Positions 4,533 to 9,646 of a stretch of 9,646 bases of DNA are shown piece after piece. The position numbers and the translations under genes are program-made. Under the pieces are notes generated by a model. That model saw nothing but the letters and a program-made list of their open reading frames with translations, searched no databases and had not been told where the DNA came from. The DNA is from DASYML01 sp036009045 (GTDB taxonomy: Bacteria; Acidobacteriota; Blastocatellia; Pyrinomonadales; Pyrinomonadaceae). The stretch is taken from contig DASYML010000040.1 of assembly GCA_036009045.1 (NCBI GenBank), positions 1 through 9,646 of the forward strand. Reading direction: 5' to 3'. Every line of letters starts with the position of its first letter. Position 1 is the first letter of the stretch.

Positions 4533-6638
4533 ATGTGGCCTTGCGTTTTGGTCCTTTTCGGTTTTTCATCTCTGCTCATGGCGCAAAATCCTGCCGGTCG
4601 CACGCCGCCTGACACTCGCACCGAGACGGTCGTCGAGAAGATACACGGTGTGAGCGTCAGCGACCCTTATCGTTGGTTGGAAAATGGCGAAGCTCTTGAA
4701 GTCCAACAGTGGACCGAAGCGCAGAACGCCTGGACCAATTCCGCGCTCGCCGCTTTGCCGGGCCGTGCACGCATTCAAGAGCGTCTCTCGAAACTGCTTT
4801 CGATAGGGACCGTCAACGCGCCGGACCCAAAGGGGCGTCTTTATTTTTACGAGCGCCGCGAAGGCCAGCAGAATCAGCCTGTGCTCTACGTGCGCGACGG
4901 TTTGAAGGGCAGGGACCGCGCGTTGATTGACCCGAACGCGATGGCTCAGGACGGCACGATTGCGCTCGACTGGTGGTACGTCTCGAATGACGGGAAGCGT
5001 CTGGCCTATGGCCTCTCGGACAACGGCGATGAGAAATCCATGCTCTACGTGATGGACGTGGCGACGGGAAAAAACCTGCCGGACCTGATTCCGTTCACGA
5101 CCGCCGCTTCCGTCGCCTGGCTGCCCGACGCGAGCGCGTTTTATTACACGCGCTATCCGGCCAGAGGCGCTGTGCCGAAGGGCGAAGAGGAATATCATCG
5201 CACGGTCTTCCTGCACCGGCTGGGCGAACATCCTGACAAAGATAAAAAGATTTATGAGCCGCAGAGCCTCGCCGATTGGACCAACGTGGACCTCTCGCGC
5301 GATGGACGCTGGCTGCTGATTTCCGTCTATCCGAGTTTCGACCAGAACGATCTGTACCTGCGCGACCTGAGCCAGCCGGGGGGCGAATTCGTGCCCGTCG
5401 TTAAAGGTCAGGAGGCGCTCTATAACGCGGCGATGATTGACGGGCGGATGTACGTGCGGACGACGGAGGGCGCGGCGCGTGGCCGTGTGTTCGTCGTTGA
5501 CCCGGCGAATCCGGCGCGGGCGAACTGGCGCGAGATTATCCCCGAAGCGCCAGCCACGCTTGAATCCATCACCGTCATCAACCAACAAATCTTCGCCAAA
5601 TATTTGGACCAATCATCTTCACGCATTAAAGTCCTGACGCAAGAAGGCAAAGCCTTGAGGGATATTAGTCTGCCCACGCTCGGCACGACGGGCGGCATCA
5701 CGGGCGAGCCTGACGGCGACGAAGCCTTCTTCAGTTTCTCATCATTCGCGCATCCTCCGACCGTCTATCGTTACGATTTGAAAACGGGCGCGACCGTCGA
5801 GTGGGCGCGCGTCGAAGCGCCTTCCGTGGACACGGGTTCGATAGAGGTGGGCCAGGTCTGGTATCCGTCCAGGGACGGCACGCGCGTCTCCATGTTTCTG
5901 GTCCACCGTAAAGGCATCAAGCTCGACGGCGATAATCCGACGCTGCTCTATGGCTACGGCGGCTTTAATGTGGCGGAGACGCCGGAGTTCAACCGCAACG
6001 TTTACTACTGGCTTGAGCGAGGCGGAGTCTACGCGGTGGCGAACCTGCGCGGCGGCAGCGAGTATGGCGAGGCATGGCACAAGGCTGGAATGCTCGCGCA
6101 CAAGCAGAACGTCTTTGATGATTTTATCTCGGCGGCTGAGTTCCTGATTAAAGACAAGATTACGCGGCCCGAAAAATTGGCGATTCGCGGAGGCTCAAAC
6201 GGCGGGCTGCTGGTCGCGGCGGCCCTCACTCAGCGACCGGAACTTTTCCGCGCGGTCATCTGCCAGGTTCCACTGACGGACATGCTGCGTTACGACCGTT
6301 TTCTGATTGCGAAGCTGTGGGTCCCGGAATACGGCTCGGCGGACGACGCGGAGCAGTTCAAATATTTGTACGCCTATTCGCCTTATCATCATGTGCAGAA
6401 GGGCACGAAGTATCCGGCGGTGTTGATTACGACGGCGGCCTCCGATAGCCGTGTGGACCCTTTGCACGCGCGTAAGTTCGCCGCCGCGTTGCAGGCGGCC
6501 AACGCTTCAGAGCATCCGGTCCTCCTGCACATCGAAACCAAAGCGGGCCACGGCGTAGGCAAGCCGCTGACGAAACAGATCGCCGAAGCGACAGACATGT
6601 GGAGTTTTATTTTCTGGCAACTGGGAATGAGCGCTTAA
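4533..6638 (+). CDS. Prolyl oligopeptidase (family S9A)
   Basis: A serine peptidase that cleaves short proline-containing peptides on the carboxyl side of proline. The 701-residue product (from ATG 4533) is the usual size of the family. An N-terminal seven-bladed propeller gates the active site; its start DPYRWLEN (about 45-52) is diagnostic. The C-terminal alpha/beta-hydrolase domain has the nucleophile in GGSNGG with S555, then D638 in SDSRV and H673 in AGHG, close to the porcine triad S554, D641 and H680. The first 17 residues (MWPCVLVLFGFSSLLMA) form a hydrophobic export-type segment ending at MAQ, but without the usual basic N-terminus. The frame is open back to ATG 4431 inside the palindrome; a start there would add 34 residues including basic ones. 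Probably periplasmic. Confidence 0.95.
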   Translation: MWPCVLVLFGFSSLLMAQNPAGRTPPDTRTETVVEKIHGVSVSDPYRWLENGEALEVQQWTEAQNAWTNSALAALPGRARIQERLSKLLSIGTVNAPDPKGRLYFYERREGQQNQPVLYVRDGLKGRDRALIDPNAMAQDGTIALDWWYVSNDGKRLAYGLSDNGDEKSMLYVMDVATGKNLPDLIPFTTAASVAWLPDASAFYYTRYPARGAVPKGEEEYHRTVFLHRLGEHPDKDKKIYEPQSLADWTNVDLSRDGRWLLISVYPSFDQNDLYLRDLSQPGGEFVPVVKGQEALYNAAMIDGRMYVRTTEGAARGRVFVVDPANPARANWREIIPEAPATLESITVINQQIFAKYLDQSSSRIKVLTQEGKALRDISLPTLGTTGGITGEPDGDEAFFSFSSFAHPPTVYRYDLKTGATVEWARVEAPSVDTGSIEVGQVWYPSRDGTRVSMFLVHRKGIKLDGDNPTLLYGYGGFNVAETPEFNRNVYYWLERGGVYAVANLRGGSEYGEAWHKAGMLAHKQNVFDDFISAAEFLIKDKITRPEKLAIRGGSNGGLLVAAALTQRPELFRAVICQVPLTDMLRYDRFLIAKLWVPEYGSADDAEQFKYLYAYSPYHHVQKGTKYPAVLITTAASDSRVDPLHARKFAAALQAANASEHPVLLHIETKAGHGVGKPLTKQIAEATDMWSFIFWQLGMSA

Positions 6639-6672
6639 GCTGTATTTGTAGTTGAGTGAATGTTAAGTCGTA

Positions 6673-6768
6673 TTCACCAAATAGACACAGAGGACACAGA
6701 GTAAGCACAGAGAAAACTTTTCAAACTTCTCTGTGCCGCCTCTGTGTCCTCTGTGTCTATGTGGTGAA
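6673..6768. repeat. Long inverted repeat of CACAGAGGA units (IR4)
   Basis: The left arm 6673-6712 and right arm 6729-6768 are 40 nt each and complementary at 36 positions. The loop is 16 nt (AAAACTTTTCAAACTT). The arms contain the units GACACAGAG and CACAGAG. It lies 34 nt after the peptidase stop and ends 17 nt before ATG 6786. The long, nearly perfect stem with a T-rich loop could stop or process transcripts from either strand. Confidence 0.92.
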
Positions 6769-6785
6769 CTGCTTTGATTTGAGTA

Positions 6786-7856
6786 ATGATGAAGAAGAAA
6801 CGCATCGCAGTTATTCCGGGCGACGGGATTGGCCCGGAAGTGTGTGTTGAGGCCGTGCGCGTTCTCGAACTCTTGCGCGAGGCGCAAGGGTTAGAGATTG
6901 AGTTGACGCAGTTCGATTGGGGCGCGGATAAATATTTGCGCGATGGCGTCTCGCTGCCAGACGGGGCGTTGCAGATGCTGACGGAGAATTTCGACGCTAT
7001 CTTTGCAGGGGCGTTCGGCGACCCGCGCGTGCCTTCAAATCAACACGCGGAGGACATCCTGCTGGGGATGCGGCGCGGGCTGGACCTTTATATCAACCTG
7101 CGTCCGGTGCGCCTGCTGGACGCGCGGCTGACTCCGCTCAAAGGGCGCGAGGCGTCTGAGATTGACTTCGTAGTCTTTCGTGAAAATACGGAAGGCGCGT
7201 ACTCCGGCGCGGGTGGTTTCCTGCGTCAAGGGACGGCGCAGGAGATAGCCACGCAGGAGGAACTTAATACTCGACATGGTGTCGAAAGAATCATCGTCGC
7301 GGCCTTCGAGTATGCGCGGCAGCAGGGTCGCCGGAAAGTGACGATGGCGGATAAGTCTAACGTCCAGCGTTACGGCGGCGATCTCTGGCAGCGTGTCTTT
7401 AAGGAAGTACGCGCGGACTATCCTGAGATTGAAGCCAATCATCAATATGTGGATGCGATGGCGATGTACATGGTGTTGGACCCGTCCCAGTATGATGTCG
7501 TGGTGACGAACAATCTGTTCGGGGATATTCTGACGGACCTCGGCGCGGCGCTGCAAGGCGGCCTCGGTCTCGCCGCTTCGGGCAACATTCATCCGGGCCG
7601 CGTCTCGCTCTTCGAGCCGGTCCACGGCAGCGCGCCCCCGCTCGCGGGAAAAGCGCTCGCCAATCCGGCTGGTGCTATTCTCACTGCGGCGATGATGCTA
7701 GAATATCTTGGCTACGGCGCGGCGGGCGAGGCGGTCGAGAGGGCAGTGCGCGAGGCCATTCAAGCCAAAGAGACGACGCGCGACCTCGGCGGCTCGCTCA
7801 ACACGACGGAGGCGGGCGCGGCCATTTGTCAACGAATTAAAAGAAGTGACAAGTGA
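6786..7856 (+). CDS. Isopropylmalate/isocitrate-type decarboxylating dehydrogenase
   Basis: A 356-residue cytoplasmic beta-decarboxylating 2-hydroxyacid dehydrogenase, normal length for LeuB-like enzymes. Features in order: IPGDGIGPE (10-18); LGMRRGLDLYINLRP, with substrate-binding arginines; ENTEGAYSG (133-141) with Y139; catalytic K190 in ADKSN; metal-binding aspartates in GDILTDLG (D247, D251); and EPVHGSAPP (H280 to P285). The family is certain but the substrate is not. True LeuB usually has RELTGGIYFG where this has ENTEGAYSG, a form shared with isocitrate, homoisocitrate, tartrate and D-malate dehydrogenases. NAD-specific LeuB has aspartate at the position of P285, so cofactor choice is also open. 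Two adjacent ATG codons (6786, 6789) are possible starts. No other leucine or TCA gene is beside it. Confidence 0.9.
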   Translation: MMKKKRIAVIPGDGIGPEVCVEAVRVLELLREAQGLEIELTQFDWGADKYLRDGVSLPDGALQMLTENFDAIFAGAFGDPRVPSNQHAEDILLGMRRGLDLYINLRPVRLLDARLTPLKGREASEIDFVVFRENTEGAYSGAGGFLRQGTAQEIATQEELNTRHGVERIIVAAFEYARQQGRRKVTMADKSNVQRYGGDLWQRVFKEVRADYPEIEANHQYVDAMAMYMVLDPSQYDVVVTNNLFGDILTDLGAALQGGLGLAASGNIHPGRVSLFEPVHGSAPPLAGKALANPAGAILTAAMMLEYLGYGAAGEAVERAVREAIQAKETTRDLGGSLNTTEAGAAICQRIKRSDK

Positions 7857-7946
7857 TGAGTGACGAGTGACAAGCAAGAATAAACAGTGAGGAGTGATGA
7901 GAGACAAGCAGTTGCTTTTGACTCATGACTCACGACTCATGACTGT
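7848..7946. repeat. Imperfect inverted repeat of GAGTGA/GACTCAT units (IR5)
   Basis: The left side holds AGTGATGAGTGACGAGTGAC (7853-7872) and a second run, AGTGAGGAGTGATGAGAGAC (7886-7905). The right side, 7920-7945, repeats GACTCATGACTCACGACTCA. The complement of the right arm (TGAGTCATGAGTC type) pairs only partly with the left, because the left units read GAGTGA where GAGTCA is expected. The middle has ACAAGCAGTTGCTTTTG, like the centres of IR1 and IR2. It overlaps the dehydrogenase stop codon (7854-7856) and ends about 13 nt before the next ATG. Confidence 0.75.
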
Positions 7947-7958
7947 CTTTCAAGTTGT

Positions 7959-8747
7959 ATGAGTAATTCAAGGAAGGAATCGGCCCAGAGGTTACTCGCC
8001 CTGCTGGTCATCGTTGCGATGCTGGGCGTGATGGGAATTCCTATGTCGGTGATTATCTTTTTCGCCATCGTGACCTATTTTATCTGGCGCGCCGTGCGGC
8101 ATACGGAGCATCAGGAGACGGGACGCATCTTCGAGTTTTACAAGGACGCCAACGACATCCTGCGTGAAGAGGAGCGGCGCTGGTACGGCTTTGAGGTGGC
8201 GGAGGTGATTGATCGCGGCGAGCGCACGCTGCACTCCATGATGGACCCGCCGACGCTGGTCCACTTCGCGCTCGGCGCGCTCTACAATTACACTGGCTAT
8301 CACGAAGCGGCGGTCGAGCATCTGGCTTACGTGGTGGAGGGCGAACAGGCAGACGAGCGTCATCGCGTCGTGGCTTCACCGGAACTGCGCCGCTATGTTC
8401 ACATCCTGCGTAAACTCGAACGCGAGCCAGCCGAAGCGCCGCAAACGATGGCCGCCATACGCAATCTTGAACGCGCTCGTCGCGCGCGTGCCGCCCTCCT
8501 GCTCGCCGAAAGCCGCGAAAGAGTCGTCACCAAAAACGCGCTGTCTCCCGCGACCCACACAGCCGCCAACATGACTACCACCAAAGCCCAGCCGGAGACG
8601 AGCCGCGCGCCCGGAGTCTCAACGCACACGGCCCCGGAGACAGTCCACAAGCCCACTCCGGTGAGACGCCAGAATACTCATTTGCCGCCTCCGCCCATCG
8701 CCGAAGTGCTGCGCGATGTCTACGAGGAAGAGAAGAAAACAGCTTGA
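7959..8747 (+). CDS. Unrecognised membrane protein with helical domain and Pro/Thr-rich tail
   Basis: A 262-residue product I do not recognise. Two hydrophobic segments, about 12-27 and 30-43, separated by GIP (26-28), form a hairpin or a single long membrane anchor. The N-terminal 11 residues are positively charged, favouring a cytoplasmic N-terminus. Residues about 50-135 look helical, with a TPR-like stretch around HFALGALYNYTGYHEAAVEHL (starting near 103) suggesting protein-protein contact. A highly charged Arg/Glu/Ala-rich helix covers about 145-190. Residues about 195-245 are rich in Thr, Pro, Ala and His and look disordered, and a short amphipathic helix ends the protein (IAEVLRDVYEEEKK). 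No catalytic motif was seen. It precedes a Ser/Thr kinase gene on the same strand, so it might be a partner or substrate, but only position supports that. Confidence 0.8.
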   Translation: MSNSRKESAQRLLALLVIVAMLGVMGIPMSVIIFFAIVTYFIWRAVRHTEHQETGRIFEFYKDANDILREEERRWYGFEVAEVIDRGERTLHSMMDPPTLVHFALGALYNYTGYHEAAVEHLAYVVEGEQADERHRVVASPELRRYVHILRKLEREPAEAPQTMAAIRNLERARRARAALLLAESRERVVTKNALSPATHTAANMTTTKAQPETSRAPGVSTHTAPETVHKPTPVRRQNTHLPPPPIAEVLRDVYEEEKKTA

Positions 8748-8748
8748 A

Positions 8749-8826
8749 GAGAGAGGCTGGAGACCGGAGGCTGGTTAAAAGCAAGACTGTTTTTACCAGC
8801 CTTCAGTCTCCAGCCTCCAGTCTCTC
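8749..8826. repeat. Long inverted repeat of GAGGCTGG-type units before the kinase gene (IR6)
   Basis: The left arm (about 8749-8775) and right arm (8795-8826) pair with few mismatches over at least 21 inner positions (GGCTGGAGAC...GGCTGGT against its complement, 19 of 21). The centre contains TAAAAGCAAG and TTTTT. It begins 2 nt after the preceding stop codon and ends about 18 nt before the probable kinase start. Its core is nearly the same as that of IR2. Confidence 0.88.
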
Positions 8827-8844
8827 TTGAGTGGAGTTGAAGGT

Positions 8845-9646
8845 TTGGCGACCGAAACGATCATCGGCAGTTACCGTATCGAAGAGATTATCGGGCGTGG
8901 CGGGATGGGCGTCGTCTATCGCGGCCATCACACAAAACTGCCGCGCGAAGTCGCCATCAAATCCATCAACGCCAATACCAACCGCGACCTGCGCCGCCTC
9001 CGTCATCGCTTTGAAAGAGAAGCCTACGTTCAGTCTCAATTGGACCACCCCGGCATCGTCAAAATCTATGACTACATCGTGGCGGAGCAGACTTATTACA
9101 TCGTCATGGAGTACGTCGAGGGGCGTTCGCTGGCGCTGGTCCTGGCGCGCGAGATGAGTCCTCTGCCGGTTGACCGCGCGCTGGATATTTTTGAACAGAT
9201 ACTCACGGCCATCGGTTGCGCGCAGACCTTCGTCTACAGAGACCAGGACGGCTCTATGCGACGCGGCTTGATTCATAGAGACCTCAAACCGGCCAACATC
9301 CTGATAGGCCCGGATGACCGCGTCAAGATTACAGATTTCGGCATCGTCAAACTCGTCGGGTCCGAGAACACGGACACCTTCGGCTCCGCCTACGGCTCGC
9401 CGCAATACGTCTCGCCCGAACAGGCCGAAGGGCGTCAATTGGACCAGCGTTCGGACATCTACTCGCTCGGCATCATCCTTTACGAGATGCTCACGGGCAA
9501 GCCTCCCTTCGACGACAGTGAAGCGCCCCTCTCGCGCACAGAAGTCTTACGCGCGCAGGTCGAACGCCCGCCCCTTCCGCCTTCACAAAAGAATCCTGAC
9601 ATCACGCCGCAGTTGGAAGAGACGATTCTCCGCGCGCTTGAGAAGG
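8845..9646 (+). CDS. Ser/Thr protein kinase (Hanks type, PknB-like), 3'-truncated by the window
   Basis: A eukaryotic-like protein kinase; 267 codons are visible and the frame is open at the window end, so the C-terminal part (often a membrane segment and sensor or effector domain) is not seen. Motifs from TTG 8845: glycine loop GRGGMGVVYRG (17-27), VAIK with ATP-binding K39, a C-helix FEREA glutamate, hinge MEYVEG, HRDLKPAN with catalytic D146 and N151, DFG with D164, SPE (190-192) in place of APE, and DIYSLGIILYEMLTG. No ATG is available after the in-frame stop at 8776-8778. TTG 8845 has GGAG (8833-8836) at good spacing and places the domain normally; TTG 8827 is an alternative. About ten extra residues (near YRDQDGSMRRG) lie just before HRDLKP compared with typical bacterial members. 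Confidence 0.95.
   Translation, partial: MATETIIGSYRIEEIIGRGGMGVVYRGHHTKLPREVAIKSINANTNRDLRRLRHRFEREAYVQSQLDHPGIVKIYDYIVAEQTYYIVMEYVEGRSLALVLAREMSPLPVDRALDIFEQILTAIGCAQTFVYRDQDGSMRRGLIHRDLKPANILIGPDDRVKITDFGIVKLVGSENTDTFGSAYGSPQYVSPEQAEGRQLDQRSDIYSLGIILYEMLTGKPPFDDSEAPLSRTEVLRAQVERPPLPPSQKNPDITPQLEETILRALEK

Noticed and set aside
4566..5612. - strand open frame of 348 codons
   Set aside because: Antisense to the prolyl oligopeptidase propeller; no recognisable domain.
8831..9157. + strand open frame of 108 codons starting with GTG
   Set aside because: It is in a different frame from the kinase, whose glycine loop, VAIK and HRDLKP motifs cover the same bases.

Overview
The window is GC-rich, gene-dense bacterial DNA with nine protein genes, all on the + strand, and one tRNA gene on the - strand. 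No phage, transposase or CRISPR sequence was seen. Protein style (a membrane-linked Hanks-type kinase, an M28 glutaminyl-cyclase-like lipoprotein, an S9 prolyl oligopeptidase) and intergenic spacers built from degenerate GAGTC, GAGGCTGG or CACAGAGGA units suggest Acidobacteriota, perhaps class Blastocatellia. That placement is inference from style, not a database result.

Layout: an inverted-repeat spacer (1-125) precedes idi (type 1 isopentenyl-diphosphate isomerase, 145-687). A non-coding stretch with three hairpins (about 688-848) follows. Next is a - strand tRNA-Leu(UAA) gene (899-1224), interrupted inside its anticodon by a 243-nt group I intron. A divergent promoter region leads to a Fur-family regulator (1346-1846). 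Then come a [2Fe-2S] ferredoxin with a helical C-terminal extension (2095-2682), a lipoprotein resembling animal-type glutaminyl cyclase (2846-3919), a universal stress protein (3962-4402), a prolyl oligopeptidase (4533-6638), a decarboxylating dehydrogenase of the isopropylmalate/isocitrate family (6786-7856), an unrecognised membrane protein (7959-8747), and the start of a Ser/Thr protein kinase cut by the window end (8845-9646).

The genes do not form one obvious pathway. Each looks like an independent housekeeping, stress or peptide-processing unit. What ties the region together is the spacers: at most junctions a long imperfect palindrome fills the gap almost exactly from one stop codon to the next start codon.

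The two strongest observations are the intron in tRNA-Leu(UAA), at the same site as the cyanobacterial and plastid trnL introns, and the family of gap-filling palindromes, whose arms match within each copy although the repeat unit differs between copies.
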